A DNA stretch of 64,000 bases from NCBI GenBank assembly GCA_041861885.1, contig JBGVUE010000001.1:124001-188000 (forward strand), read 5' to 3'. The position numbers and the translations under genes were made by a program. Shown one piece after another: positions 1-8,712 of the stretch (the first letter of the stretch is position 1; the number at the start of each line of letters is the position of its first letter). The notes beneath the pieces were generated by a model that ran no database searches, had not been told where the DNA came from, and saw only the letters and a list, made by a program, of their open reading frames with translations. The DNA is from Haloimpatiens sp. FM7315. Its GTDB lineage: Bacteria; Bacillota; Clostridia; Clostridiales; Clostridiaceae.

Positions 1-593
1 GGTTGAGAGCCGCTAAGATAGCTGGCTTTAATGAAATACCAGCTATAGTTATTGAGATAACAGATAAAGAGTCGGCTGCAATAGCACTTTTAGAAAATTT
101 GCAAAGACAGGATTTAAATTTCTTGGAAGAAGCTGAGGCTTATTATAATTTAATAAAAGATCATTCTTATACTCAAGAGCAATTGGCTGAAGCTATAGGA
201 AAGAAACAATCAACTATAGCTAATAAGATTAGACTTTTAAAATTAGAAAATGAAGTTAGAAAAATGCTTTTAGAAAACAACTTAACAGAAAGACATGCGC
301 GTGCTTTATTAAAGTTGCCTAGTGAAGAACTTAGAATGAAGATATTAAAAGAAGTAATTAGTAAATCTTTGAATGTTAAAAAGACAGAAGAACTTATTGA
401 GAGAGAATTACTAAAATTATGTAGTGAAGAAGTAGCAGCGGATGGAAAGAAAAAAATAAAGGGCATTTTTAGTGCAAGAGTTTATATGAATACTATAAAA
501 CAGGTTTTTGATAAATATGGAATATCAGCCAATTATAGATCTAAAGAATTGGATGATTCAATTGAGGTTACTATTTCTATTCCTAAAAAATAG
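1..593 (+). CDS. noc: Nucleoid occlusion protein Noc / ParB-family protein (5' truncated)
   Basis: C-terminal ~196 residues of a ParB-superfamily DNA-binding protein; the frame is open at the window edge, so the N-terminal part lies outside. Visible are the end of the ParB nuclease-like domain (LLENLQRQDLNFLEEAEAY) and the helix-turn-helix (QLAEAIGKKQSTIANKIRLL). In Firmicutes the ParB paralogue immediately upstream of parA/parB is normally Noc, which binds its own sites and keeps the division septum off the nucleoid; position is the main reason for preferring Noc to a second Spo0J. An intrinsic terminator follows at 675-714, so it is transcribed separately from parAB. Confidence 0.85.
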   Translation, partial: LRAAKIAGFNEIPAIVIEITDKESAAIALLENLQRQDLNFLEEAEAYYNLIKDHSYTQEQLAEAIGKKQSTIANKIRLLKLENEVRKMLLENNLTERHARALLKLPSEELRMKILKEVISKSLNVKKTEELIERELLKLCSEEVAADGKKKIKGIFSARVYMNTIKQVFDKYGISANYRSKELDDSIEVTISIPKK

Positions 594-674
594 GGTTAAT
601 TTTGATTTGCTCATTTTTAGGGTAACTTTATATTTTAAACTTTAATATGATTATATTTGGTCAAATTGAAATGA

Positions 675-714
675 GAACCTAAGATGTTTTTATAAAACAT
701 CTTAGGTTCTTTTT
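675..714 (+). terminator. Intrinsic terminator after noc
   Basis: A perfect 16-bp stem (675-690 with 694-709, 3-nt loop) is followed by a T tract. It ends the noc transcript. The rest of the 594-953 gap holds the parS site and the A+T-rich promoter region of parA. Confidence 0.9.
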
Positions 715-810
715 AGAATTATTAATTAGAACATATAAAATCTCCTATAACCTGTGTTTAAAGTATTTATTTCAGTTAAATATTATTATAAAGGCAAATT
801 TATAAAAAAA

Positions 811-826
811 TGTTTCACGTGAAACA
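811..826. promoter_or_regulatory. parS centromere site 1
   Basis: Perfect 16-bp palindrome TGTTTCACGTGAAACA, the Firmicute parS consensus bound by ParB/Spo0J; the symmetry extends into flanking A/T bases. It lies between noc and parA. ParB loads here as a CTP-dependent clamp in characterised systems; that is family knowledge. Confidence 0.95.
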
Positions 827-953
827 TTTTTATGTTTATAAAATTGTGCAATAATATTATAATATAGTAAAAGAGTTAAAATAATTATAAGTAATTGTAT
901 AGAAATTAAATTTAAGATTGTTAATATGAAATGTATAAATAAAGGATAAGGGG

Positions 954-1724
954 ATGAAAAATGTGAAGGTTATATGTGTTTTTAATCAAAAAGGTGGGGT
1001 TGGTAAAACAACAACTAATATTAATCTATGTTCTTATTTAGCAAACAAAGGTTATAAAATTTTGACTATAGATATTGATCCTCAGGGAAACACTACAAGT
1101 GGACTTGGTTTAGATAAGAAAAATATAAGTACTTCTGTTTATGATGTCATTGCATCAGATAAGAGCATTGAAGAAGCTATAATAAAGATTGAGTTAATCG
1201 AAAATTTATATATAATACCTTCTACAGTTGAGCTTGCTGGGGCTGAGGTTGAGCTAATAAGCAAAGAAAATAGAGAAATCATACTTAAGGATAAATTAGA
1301 AAAAATAAAAGATGATTTTGATTATGTATTTATAGATTGTCCTCCGTCTTTAGGATTTTTAACAATTAACGCGCTTACAGCATCAGATAGTGTTATTATT
1401 CCAATACAATGTGAATTCTATGCCCTAGAAGGGGTAGGTCAACTTGTTAATACTTTACAACTTGTAAAGAAATCTCTTAATGATTCTTTAGAAATTGAAG
1501 GAATAGTTATGAGTATGTTTGATAGTAGAACTAAGTTAAGCAATGAAGTGGTAGATGAAGTTAAAAAATATTTTAATGATAAAGTTTATAAAACTACGAT
1601 ACCTAGAAATGTGAGACTTGCAGAAGCACCAAGTTTTGGTTTACCGATAATTTTATACGATGATAAATGTAGAGGCGCAGAAGCCTATGAAAAATTAACT
1701 GTGGAATTTTTAGAAAGACAATAA
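954..1724 (+). CDS. parA: Chromosome partitioning ATPase ParA/Soj
   Basis: 256-residue deviant-Walker ATPase that drives ParB/parS segregation and, in Bacillus, modulates DnaA. The deviant Walker A KGGVGKTT spans residues 13-20, with the DIDPQGNTTSGLG block after it and the FIDCPPSLG Walker B. Length is normal for Soj. The ATG is preceded by an AAGGATAAGGGG ribosome binding site. It is followed by parB after a 71-nt gap, and the pair is flanked by two parS sites. Confidence 0.97.
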   Translation: MKNVKVICVFNQKGGVGKTTTNINLCSYLANKGYKILTIDIDPQGNTTSGLGLDKKNISTSVYDVIASDKSIEEAIIKIELIENLYIIPSTVELAGAEVELISKENREIILKDKLEKIKDDFDYVFIDCPPSLGFLTINALTASDSVIIPIQCEFYALEGVGQLVNTLQLVKKSLNDSLEIEGIVMSMFDSRTKLSNEVVDEVKKYFNDKVYKTTIPRNVRLAEAPSFGLPIILYDDKCRGAEAYEKLTVEFLERQ

Positions 1725-1795
1725 AGCATAGTTTCTTTTAAGGGTTAAATTATAAGTATAAAAAATAATATATACTTTAGAAAGGAGAAGAGGAT

Positions 1796-2653
1796 TTGAG
1801 TAAAAAATTTGGATTAGGTAAAGGGTTAGGTGCACTTATACCAGAAAACAATGAATATAAGGTAGAAAAAGGAAATAACAGTACAGAAAAGATTTTATTA
1901 AATCTAATAAAAGCAAACAAAAAACAACCTAGAAAAAGTTTTGATTCAGATAAAATAATGCAGCTTGCACAGTCAATTAAAGAGTATGGAATAATAGAGC
2001 CTCTTGTTTTAAAAAAAGAGGGTGACAGTTACATAATAATAGCTGGTGAAAGAAGATGGAGAGCTGCTAAAATGGTTGGAATGAAAGAAGTTCCAGCTGT
2101 TATAATGGATATGTCAGATAGGGAAGTATTAGAAATATCTCTTATAGAAAACATACAAAGAGAAGACTTAAATCCAATAGAAGAAGCAGAAGCCTATAAA
2201 AAATTAATAGATGAATTTAAGTTAACTCAAGAGGAGCTTTCTGAAAAATTAGGAAAATCAAGGACTTCTATTACAAATTCAATGAGACTTCTAAACCTAG
2301 ATAAGAGAGTTCAGCAGTATTTAATAGAGTGTATAATTTCAGAGGGGCATGGAAGAGTACTTTTATCTATTCAAGATAAGGAAAAACAGTATGAACTAGC
2401 TCAAAAAATAATTGACGATAAACTAAGTGTAAGAGATACTGAAAAAATAATAAAAAACTTAATTAAACATAAGAATAATAAAAAAGAAGAGGTATATGGA
2501 ATTAATCCTTATTATGAGGATGTAAAAAATAGACTTGAAGGTTATTTTGGAACTAAAGTATTTATTAAAAATAAAAACAAAAAAGGTAAAATAGAAATAG
2601 AGTATTATTCAGAAGATGATTTGGAAAGAATAATAGAAATGTTAAATCTATAA
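1796..2653 (+). CDS. parB: Chromosome partitioning protein ParB/Spo0J
   Basis: 285-residue ParB. It starts at TTG behind AAAGGAGAAGAGG. The N-terminal CTPase region carries GERRWRAAK and ENIQREDLNP; the helix-turn-helix follows (EELSEKLGKSRTSITNSMRLL), and the C-terminal ~60 residues form the dimerisation domain. It binds the parS palindromes at 811 and 2751 and works with ParA and SMC in origin segregation. It is a paralogue of the Noc fragment at the window start. Confidence 0.96.
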   Translation: MSKKFGLGKGLGALIPENNEYKVEKGNNSTEKILLNLIKANKKQPRKSFDSDKIMQLAQSIKEYGIIEPLVLKKEGDSYIIIAGERRWRAAKMVGMKEVPAVIMDMSDREVLEISLIENIQREDLNPIEEAEAYKKLIDEFKLTQEELSEKLGKSRTSITNSMRLLNLDKRVQQYLIECIISEGHGRVLLSIQDKEKQYELAQKIIDDKLSVRDTEKIIKNLIKHKNNKKEEVYGINPYYEDVKNRLEGYFGTKVFIKNKNKKGKIEIEYYSEDDLERIIEMLNL

Positions 2654-2750
2654 TAACATAAGATATAATCCATTGAAATTGTAACTTTATTCATATATAA
2701 TAAATTTATTCTATATGGGGAGGATACTATAGTGTGTTGTTAAATTAAAA

Positions 2751-2766
2751 TGTTTCACGTGAAACA
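2751..2766. promoter_or_regulatory. parS centromere site 2
   Basis: Second perfect TGTTTCACGTGAAACA palindrome, identical to site 1 including flanking A and T bases. It sits between parB and the DUF4446 gene, so the parAB pair is bracketed by parS. Confidence 0.95.
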
Positions 2767-2795
2767 TTTTGATTACATAGAGAGGAGTGTGGACT

Positions 2796-3290
2796 TTGGA
2801 GTTAATAAATGAATATATAAAGATGTTTGAGCCCTATTTATTAATAGCTATGATGGTTATAATATTAATATTGTTTATACTTGTAATAGCTTCATTTAAA
2901 TCTATAAGTAAAATGGAAAATAAGATTAGAAAGCTTACAAGAGGTGTAGATAATAAAAATATTGAACAGATTATCGAGACTTACTTTACAAAAGCAGAAG
3001 AGGGTAAAGATCAGATAATTAAATTAGAGGAAAGCGTAAATGCTTTAAATGAAAAATTAAAAGGATGTATACAGAAAACTTCAATTATAAGATATAGAGC
3101 TTTTGAAGACGTAGGTAGTGATTTGAGTTTTTCTATTGCCTTATTAGATGGTAACAATAATGGAGTAATTATTACAGGAATATATAGCAGAGAAGATAGT
3201 GTTGTTTATGCAAAACCTGTAGATAGAGGAATTTCAAGATACGATTTGTCTGAAGAAGAAAAAGAGGTTTTAGAAAAAGTAATACATTAG
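2796..3290 (+). CDS. DUF4446 membrane-anchored protein
   Basis: About 164 residues with one N-terminal membrane helix (about residues 10-30), a charged coiled-coil-like segment and a conserved C-terminal domain (YRAFEDVGSDLSFSIALLDG, then SREDSVVYAKPV), matching DUF4446. Function unknown; the gene is commonly found next to parB in clostridia. A GTG at 2787 is in frame, but AGAGGAG at 2781-2787 overlaps it and is spaced 8 nt from the TTG at 2796, so TTG is preferred. Confidence 0.85.
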   Translation: MELINEYIKMFEPYLLIAMMVIILILFILVIASFKSISKMENKIRKLTRGVDNKNIEQIIETYFTKAEEGKDQIIKLEESVNALNEKLKGCIQKTSIIRYRAFEDVGSDLSFSIALLDGNNNGVIITGIYSREDSVVYAKPVDRGISRYDLSEEEKEVLEKVIH

Positions 3291-3350
3291 AGAGTTGATT
3301 TTTCTATAGTTTTAAATTAAAAAATTATAATGCAATTATAATAAGTAAAC

Positions 3351-3410
3351 AAGTCTTGGCAGAGAATTGATTTTTATTTTTAAAAATTAATTCCAAGCTA
3401 AGGCTTTTTA
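3351..3410 (+). terminator. Probable intrinsic terminator after DUF4446
   Basis: A long imperfect hairpin (arms AAGTCTTGGC and GCTAAGGCTT, with A/T-rich inner pairing and G-U pairs) ends in a T-rich tail before the YkuS-like gene. Confidence 0.6.
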
Positions 3411-3487
3411 TATTATTAAAAAATAAATTTATAAAATACTAATAAAAATTCCTTATTAGGCAATAATAAAAATAAGGAGGTTTTTTT

Positions 3488-3739
3488 ATGACAATTTTTG
3501 TATCTGAAGAATTACCATACATTAAAGATGAGCTTGAAAAAAGAGGTTATGAAGTTACTAGTGATCATAATATTTCATGTAATGTTATTATATGTGACTT
3601 AAAAAACAAAGGATTAATTGACTCTAATTTAGAAAATAGCGTAAAACCAGAGGGAACTTTAATAATCGATTCTGGTAGAAAAAGCATTGATGATATTGAA
3701 AAAATAATATTTAATAGAGTATATAGTGCTTTGTATTAG
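3488..3739 (+). CDS. YkuS/UPF0180 family protein
   Basis: 83-residue protein starting with a strong AAGGAGG site 8 nt before the ATG. It opens MTIFVSEELPYIKDELEKRG, ends in a short helical tail, and matches the UPF0180 (YkuS) family of small cytosolic Firmicute proteins of unknown function. Monocistronic: a terminator precedes it and a hairpin follows at 3848. Confidence 0.75.
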   Translation: MTIFVSEELPYIKDELEKRGYEVTSDHNISCNVIICDLKNKGLIDSNLENSVKPEGTLIIDSGRKSIDDIEKIIFNRVYSALY

Positions 3740-3847
3740 CACAATATAAATACATGTGTTTTAATATAAAGAAGTAAATTTAAAATTGCGGTTTATTTAA
3801 TTTTCAAGAAGATTTTGATTAGCAAATTAAAAGATTTGATTTAATCT

Positions 3848-3875
3848 ACACTCACTTTTGTGGGTGTTATTTGTT
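3848..3875 (+). terminator. Hairpin with T-rich tail after the YkuS-like gene
   Basis: Eight-bp stem ACACTCAC/GTGGGTGT with a TTTT loop, then TATTTGTTTT. Likely terminator. The rest of the 3740-4118 gap has no ORF; it holds the inverted repeat 3987-3994/4069-4076. Confidence 0.55.
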
Positions 3876-4118
3876 TTGGTAGAATATAGTAGAATACCGA
3901 GATAATTTATATATAAAGTATGTAAAAAATAATAGAGTTAATGAGTTAAGTTAATATAGAATTAATAGCTTTTGTTCTTAAAAAGAATGTAGAGGCATCC
4001 AAGTTAGACTAAAGTGATAAAAATTACAATAAGGTTTATATTAATTAGTAAGTAGTATATAGGATAAGCTCTACATGCTTTTAAGATTATGGGAGTTGAA
4101 AATATACAAATAATGGTC

Positions 4119-4742
4119 TTAATTATTAGAATCAACTTTTGATTGTTTGCTCTCTTTAACTAATTTGTTCTGAGTTTTCTTTGCAATACTAGGACCACCT
4201 AGGGTTTTAAGTATAGAATGATATAAGCCTTTTGATATTATGTCTGCAATTTGCATAACGGTATTTAGCCTAGTATTTTGAAGGACTAAGAACTCTAAGG
4301 TCCCAGAAATATTTACTATACCTTTTATACTGATATTTCCAACTAGTGGCAAATCTTTATCCATAGCTGCTCCTGGGGACAAAGGTCCTTCTTCAATAAT
4401 TATACTTCCAACATTGTGAAGACTTCCAAGACAGGCATCTATAGCTATAATAAATGGATTTTTAAGTTCTGAATTTATAGTTTTAAGTACACTACAAAGG
4501 TTTTTCGCATGTACTGGATTCCCTAGATTTCCATATATATAAAGGTTGTTTCTAACTAAAAATTTTAGCTTTTCTCCTACTAAAGGACCTAAGGAGTCTC
4601 CTGTTGATCTATCTGTTCCTATACATAAAATTACTATTTCTTTATTTAAATTTAGAGCATTTATTATCTTTTGACTTAAAACATCTCTTAATTTAAAAAT
4701 ACAATTAATATCGGTAGAATCAAGAACTTGTTTATTATTCAT
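4119..4742 (-). CDS. yyaC: Spore protease-like protein YyaC (DUF1256)
   Basis: 207-residue protein with CIGTDRSTGDSLGPLVGEKL near residue 40 and a central IAIDACLGS block, typical of the DUF1256/YyaC family, a shortened relative of the germination protease GPR found in spore formers. Probable cytosolic sporulation protein; biochemical role unknown. Its ribosome binding site AAAGGAGG (4753-4760) lies within the 3' arm of the terminator of the upstream AI-2E-type gene. Confidence 0.88.
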   Translation of the reverse strand: MNNKQVLDSTDINCIFKLRDVLSQKIINALNLNKEIVILCIGTDRSTGDSLGPLVGEKLKFLVRNNLYIYGNLGNPVHAKNLCSVLKTINSELKNPFIIAIDACLGSLHNVGSIIIEEGPLSPGAAMDKDLPLVGNISIKGIVNISGTLEFLVLQNTRLNTVMQIADIISKGLYHSILKTLGGPSIAKKTQNKLVKESKQSKVDSNN

Positions 4743-4746
4743 AAAA

Positions 4747-4790
4747 AAAACGCCTCCTTTTTCAAATTATTGACATAAAAGGGGCGTTTT
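4747..4790 (-). terminator. Terminator hairpin that contains the yyaC Shine-Dalgarno
   Basis: On the minus strand arms AAAACGCCCCTTTT and AAAGGAGGCGTTTT pair around a ~15-nt loop and are followed by a T run. It ends the upstream permease transcript. The downstream arm is also the AAAGGAGG of yyaC, with ATG 10 nt later, so read-through mRNA would have the yyaC start masked. Confidence 0.75.
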
Positions 4791-4793
4791 ATA

Positions 4794-5844
4794 CTAAATT
4801 AATTTAACTTTTTTGAATATATTATAAAATACTATAAGAAGTATACTAAAGAACATTCCTGATATTCCATTTGCCTTAAGTCCTATAAAAATTGCAGCTA
4901 AAACAGCTACTGGATGAAGACCTAAAGAAGAGGAAACAATTTTAGGCTCTACTATTTGTCTTACAATTGAAACAATCACATAAAGCACTAAAAGTCCTAT
5001 GGCAACAAAATAATTTTTGCAGCTAAGTATATTATAATTAAAGGGATATAAATAGCTCCAATGCCTAAAATAGGTAGTAAGTCAAATATTCCACATAGAA
5101 CACTTAAAATAAGAGCATATTTAACTTTAAATATCAAAAAACCTATAAGAGTTTGAGCAAAAGTTATAAAAATTATTAATAAATAAGAAGCAAGGTAATT
5201 TCCTAACATTTTTTTAGATTCATTAACTATTTCATATACCCTATGGCTTTTATTTTCAGGAATGTAGTTCATAAATTTAGTTTTAACCTCAGTTAAATCT
5301 TTAGTAAAAAAGTATGTTGAAAGTAAAGTAAATAAAACTACCATTATTAAATAAGGTATTTTTGAAAAAAATGCTAAAGATAGTGAAAGGGTTTTTCTTG
5401 TTATATCTAAAGTTAAATTAATAGCTTTAGAAAAATTAGTGGCAACACTATCTTTTACAGTGGAAACAATATGGGGGTCTAAATTCTTAAAGTTTTTTTC
5501 CAACTTAGTAAATTGATCTAAAATTTTATCGTAATTGTTATTAAAATATATTTGAATATTTTTTAGAAGTTCAATGCTTTCTTTAGTTAAAGAAGCTATA
5601 CCTATGATGAGTATGATGCTTATAATAGTAAAAAATACAATTGTGACTATTAAAGAAGCTACCCAATTTTTTATTTTTAATTTATTTATCAAAAATTTTG
5701 TAGGTTTTTGTAATAATAAGGCGAACAAAATACCCAAAACAAAAGGGAGGGTATAGGTTAAAGTTGAAAAAAGCAAAGAAAAACAATAGTGTAAATAACC
5801 AAAAACAAAAATACTTTATCAATCTTTTGAATTAAAAGATCCAA
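4794..5844 (-). CDS. AI-2E family transporter (two frameshifts in this sequence)
   Basis: Roughly 350-residue polytopic membrane protein of the AI-2E/YtvI-PerM family. Recognisable are GILFALLLQKPTKF near the N-terminus, a long periplasmic-type helical insert, FDLLPILGIG and VEPKIVSSSLGLHP. The product is spread over three frames. A probable TTG start at 5844 follows AGGTGG; the first shift is in the A5 run 5779-5783 and the second in the T5 run 5014-5018 (plus-strand letters), each explained by one missing base. Both are homopolymers, so sequencing error is favoured over a pseudogene. The exported substrate is unknown. Confidence 0.8.
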
Positions 5845-5896
5845 TAAAAATCACCACCTGTAAATAGTATTGATAGTTCTACTACAAAAAGCAAAG

Positions 5897-7048
5897 CTAT
5901 TTATTAATAACTGAATTAAGAGCATGTAAAGCATAATCAACATCTTTTTCATCATTAAAATATCCAAAACTAAAACGTATAGTGCCTTTTGGATAGGTTC
6001 CAATAGTCTTATGAGCTAAAGGAGCACAGTGAAGACCTGTTCTTGTCATAATTCCAAATTCGCTATCTAACGTAAAACCAAGTTCTGCGTTATCCATTTT
6101 AGATGTATTTATGGAAACCGTAGATGTCCTAAGGTTTGCATCTTTAAAACCATAGACTTCAAAAGAAGGTATATTTAATACGCCATTTATGAATTTTTTA
6201 CAAAGCTCATTTTCATGTTCACAAATTGTAGAAAGACCAGTTTCTTTTATGAAATTAACACCAGCTAAAAGTCCAGCTATACCTGGAGTATTCATTGTTC
6301 CACTTTCAAATTTATCAGGTAAAAAATCTGGTTGTATTACACTAGAGGAAACGCTTCCGGTTCCACCTTCGATAAAGGGATTAACGTATTTATTAAAATT
6401 ATCATCAATAATAAAGCCACCAATTCCTTGGGGTCCAAGCAGGCTCTTATGACCTGTAAAAGCTAAAGCACTGCAGTTTAATTTTTCAAAATCTAAATCT
6501 AAAACCCCGGCGGTTTGAGCGGAATCTATAATGAAGAAAATGTTTCTCTCCTTACAAATGCTTCCAATAGCTTCCAAAGGCTGAATACTTCCAATTATAT
6601 TTGAAGCATGAGATAAAACTACTAATTTAGTATTGTTTTTAATAGAATTTTTAAACTCTTCAATATCAATAATACCCTCTTTAGAGCAGTTTAAAACAGT
6701 TAAATCTATTAACTTGCTTTCTTTTAGAGAATAAAGAGGTCTTAAAGAAGCGTTATGGTCCATAGATGAAGTTATAACGTGCCAGCCCTTTTGTACTGCT
6801 CCTTTTATTAGAGTGTTTAAAGATTGAGTTATGTTGCTAGTAAATATTACATTTTCAATTTTGTTAAAATGAAATAGTTCTGCTAAAGCTTCTCTACATT
6901 CAAATACTACTCTATTTCCCTGTAGTGAGGCAGAAGATGCTCCTCTTCCTGGGTTTGAACCTATTTTTGTCATGTAATTGAATATTGATGATGTTACTTC
7001 CTTAGGTTTTGGAAAAGTAGTAGCTGCGTTATCTAAATAAACTTTCAT
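5897..7048 (-). CDS. Class V aminotransferase, cysteine-desulfurase-like (EF2568 type)
   Basis: 383-residue PLP enzyme. It opens KVYLDNAATTFPKP; the predicted PLP lysine is K201 in FTGHKSLLGPQG, and the pyridoxal-binding aspartate is about D175 (IIDSAQTAG). A cysteine sits late in TRTGLHCAPL, as in desulfurases/selenocysteine lyases. This subgroup recurs beside YedF and DUF3343 genes in selenium-related loci; both are divergently transcribed next door. Likely frees sulfur or selenium from cysteine or selenocysteine (inference). Complete, ribosome site GGGGGT before ATG. Confidence 0.88.
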   Translation of the reverse strand: MKVYLDNAATTFPKPKEVTSSIFNYMTKIGSNPGRGASSASLQGNRVVFECREALAELFHFNKIENVIFTSNITQSLNTLIKGAVQKGWHVITSSMDHNASLRPLYSLKESKLIDLTVLNCSKEGIIDIEEFKNSIKNNTKLVVLSHASNIIGSIQPLEAIGSICKERNIFFIIDSAQTAGVLDLDFEKLNCSALAFTGHKSLLGPQGIGGFIIDDNFNKYVNPFIEGGTGSVSSSVIQPDFLPDKFESGTMNTPGIAGLLAGVNFIKETGLSTICEHENELCKKFINGVLNIPSFEVYGFKDANLRTSTVSINTSKMDNAELGFTLDSEFGIMTRTGLHCAPLAHKTIGTYPKGTIRFSFGYFNDEKDVDYALHALNSVINK

Positions 7049-7353
7049 ATTATAACCCCCAAGTATATAATGATATTATAAAATACAATAAATAAATATT
7101 TGTTTATTTTTTATTGTAATAAGTGCATTTTATTTATAAAAATAATAAAACATTTGATATAATTAGTAGTATAGTGTAGAAATAAAATACAATTTAATTA
7201 TAATTTAAAAATCAAAATAAGTACATTAAATTAGGAAGAAACTTTAAGCAAAAGGGTTACGTATTATCTTATGTAAACAATTGATTGTCACAATTATATT
7301 TATATGACAATTATATAGAAAATAAATTTGTGATATAGGGGAGGAATAATAAA
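7049..7353. other. Divergent promoter region, aminotransferase / yedF
   Basis: 305 nt, A+T-rich, no ORF. It must hold promoters for both flanking genes. A 7-bp inverted repeat ATTGTCA (7284-7290) / TGACAAT (7305-7311) lies upstream of yedF and could be an operator. No riboswitch recognised. Confidence 0.5.
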
Positions 7354-7938
7354 ATGAATAACATAATTGATTGTAAAGGCTTAAATTGCCCTATGCCAGT
7401 AGTGAATACAAAAAAATACTTTGATTCAATAGAGAGTGGAGAGGCAACAACTATTGTAGATAATGAAGTTGCAAAGAATAATGTCTTAAAATTTGCTCAA
7501 AGTAATGGGTTTGTTGGTAAGGCAGAAGAAAAAGAAGGACTTTATTACATAACTATAGCTAAAGAAGCAAAATGCAGTGTAGCTGATTCTAAGAATGAAG
7601 CTAAAAAGTTTACAATAGCTATAATGAATAATAAATTAGGTCATGGAGATGACGAGCTTTCCAGTGTATTAATAAAGAGTTATATGTTTGCATTGTCAGA
7701 AGCAGGTGTAATCCCTACTGATTTAATATTTGTAAATTCTGGAGTTAAATTAACTGTTGAAGATTCGGAAGTTTTAGATAGCCTTAAAAAATTACAAGAA
7801 AAAGGAGTAAAAATTCAAGTTTGTGGAACATGTCTTGATTTTTACAATCTAAAAGATAAGCTTGCAATAGGAGAAATAAGCAATATGTATTCTATTGTTG
7901 AGACAATGAACACATCAGATAAAGTTATAAAATTATAG
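7354..7938 (+). CDS. yedF: Selenium metabolism protein YedF
   Basis: 194 residues in two domains: an N-terminal TusA/SirA-like sulfur-carrier fold with the signature NCPMPVV (Cys12), and a C-terminal DsrE-like domain with GVKIQVCGTCLDFY. This fusion is the family called selenium metabolism protein YedF, found where SelD is present. Probably handles activated sulfur or selenium in the cytosol. ATG follows GGGGAGG. Likely co-transcribed with the DUF3343 gene 14 nt downstream. Confidence 0.9.
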   Translation: MNNIIDCKGLNCPMPVVNTKKYFDSIESGEATTIVDNEVAKNNVLKFAQSNGFVGKAEEKEGLYYITIAKEAKCSVADSKNEAKKFTIAIMNNKLGHGDDELSSVLIKSYMFALSEAGVIPTDLIFVNSGVKLTVEDSEVLDSLKKLQEKGVKIQVCGTCLDFYNLKDKLAIGEISNMYSIVETMNTSDKVIKL

Positions 7939-7952
7939 TAAGGGTGAATTAT

Positions 7953-8201
7953 ATGGATGAATACTATGTTTTAACATTTCAAAATACTCATGAAGCTATG
8001 AATGCAGAAAAATTTGCTAAGGATAATAAAATACAGATACAAGTAATTCCAACGCCAACATATATAACTAAAAGTTGTGGGATAAGTTTAAAGTTTAAAG
8101 AAGAAAGTGTTAATGAAATAAAACAGCTAATAAGTAGTAAGAAGATCAGTGTTAAAAATATGTATTTCAAAAAGCAAGAAGAAGTAATAAATATAATGTA
8201 A
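7953..8201 (+). CDS. DUF3343 family protein
   Basis: 82-residue protein with the CGISLKF block and an N-terminal YYVLTFQNTHEAM segment, matching DUF3343, a putative Se/S carrier-like family that travels with YedF. An in-frame GTG at 7944 is possible, but AAGGGTG is correctly spaced for the ATG at 7953. Last gene of the yedF operon; terminator at 8206. Confidence 0.82.
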   Translation: MDEYYVLTFQNTHEAMNAEKFAKDNKIQIQVIPTPTYITKSCGISLKFKEESVNEIKQLISSKKISVKNMYFKKQEEVINIM

Positions 8202-8205
8202 AAGC

Positions 8206-8250
8206 AACTGTTACTAAGTTGAAACTTAAATCTTAGTAGCAGTTTTTTTT
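8206..8250 (+). terminator. Intrinsic terminator of yedF operon
   Basis: 13-bp stem AACTGTTACTAAG/CTTAGTAGCAGTT (one G-U pair) followed by eight T. Confidence 0.92.
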
Positions 8251-8405
8251 ATAGGCAATTTTAAGGATTTTTTAAAAATATAATTTTATTAATTATAAAT
8301 CCATTGTATAATAGAATATCATATCATAATAATTTCCATAGAAATAAACGAAATTTTGATTATAATCTAGGATGTTGGAAATAATTACTTTAAGGGGTGG
8401 ATTTA

Positions 8406-8609
8406 ATGAAAGAATTTGAATTGGGATATGTAGTTGAGATGAAAAAAGGCCATCCATGTGGTGGTAATGAGTGGGAAATAGTAAGAATGGGAGCAGACAT
8501 AAAAATAAAATGCGTAAAATGTGGAAGAATAGTTATGATATCTAGAAGTAAATTCGAAAAAAATTTGAAAAAAGTATTAAGTATTCCTGAAAAATCCGAA
8601 CAAGAATAA
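8406..8609 (+). CDS. DUF951 family protein
   Basis: 67-residue protein with a KKGHPCGGNEWEIVRMGADI block followed by a CVKCGR pair of cysteines, a probable small zinc/OB-like domain. DUF951 is a conserved Firmicute family of unknown function near rpsF. ATG at 8406 follows AAGGGG with 9-nt spacing; GTG 8397 is too close to it. Confidence 0.88.
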   Translation: MKEFELGYVVEMKKGHPCGGNEWEIVRMGADIKIKCVKCGRIVMISRSKFEKNLKKVLSIPEKSEQE

Positions 8610-8652
8610 CTTGCTTTTTATAATAACAAATGATAAAATATATTGATGTAAT

Positions 8653-8698
8653 CCCTGCTGTAATAAATTATAAATATTACAGCCGTTAGTCCAGAGGG
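8653..8698 (+). promoter_or_regulatory. rpsF leader, S6:S18-binding-type motif
   Basis: Upstream of rpsF a two-part stem can form: CCCT (8653-8656) with AGGG (8695-8698), and GCTGTAAT (8657-8664) with ATTACAGC (8676-8683), leaving a one-sided bulge CGTTAGTCCAG that begins with the CCG trinucleotide. This matches the described S6:S18 autoregulatory element, which mimics the 16S rRNA site, and it lies just before the rpsF ribosome binding site. Predicted to repress rpsF-ssb-rpsR translation when S6:S18 is in excess. Confidence 0.75.
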
Positions 8699-8712
8699 AG
8701 GAGGTGAAAGTA

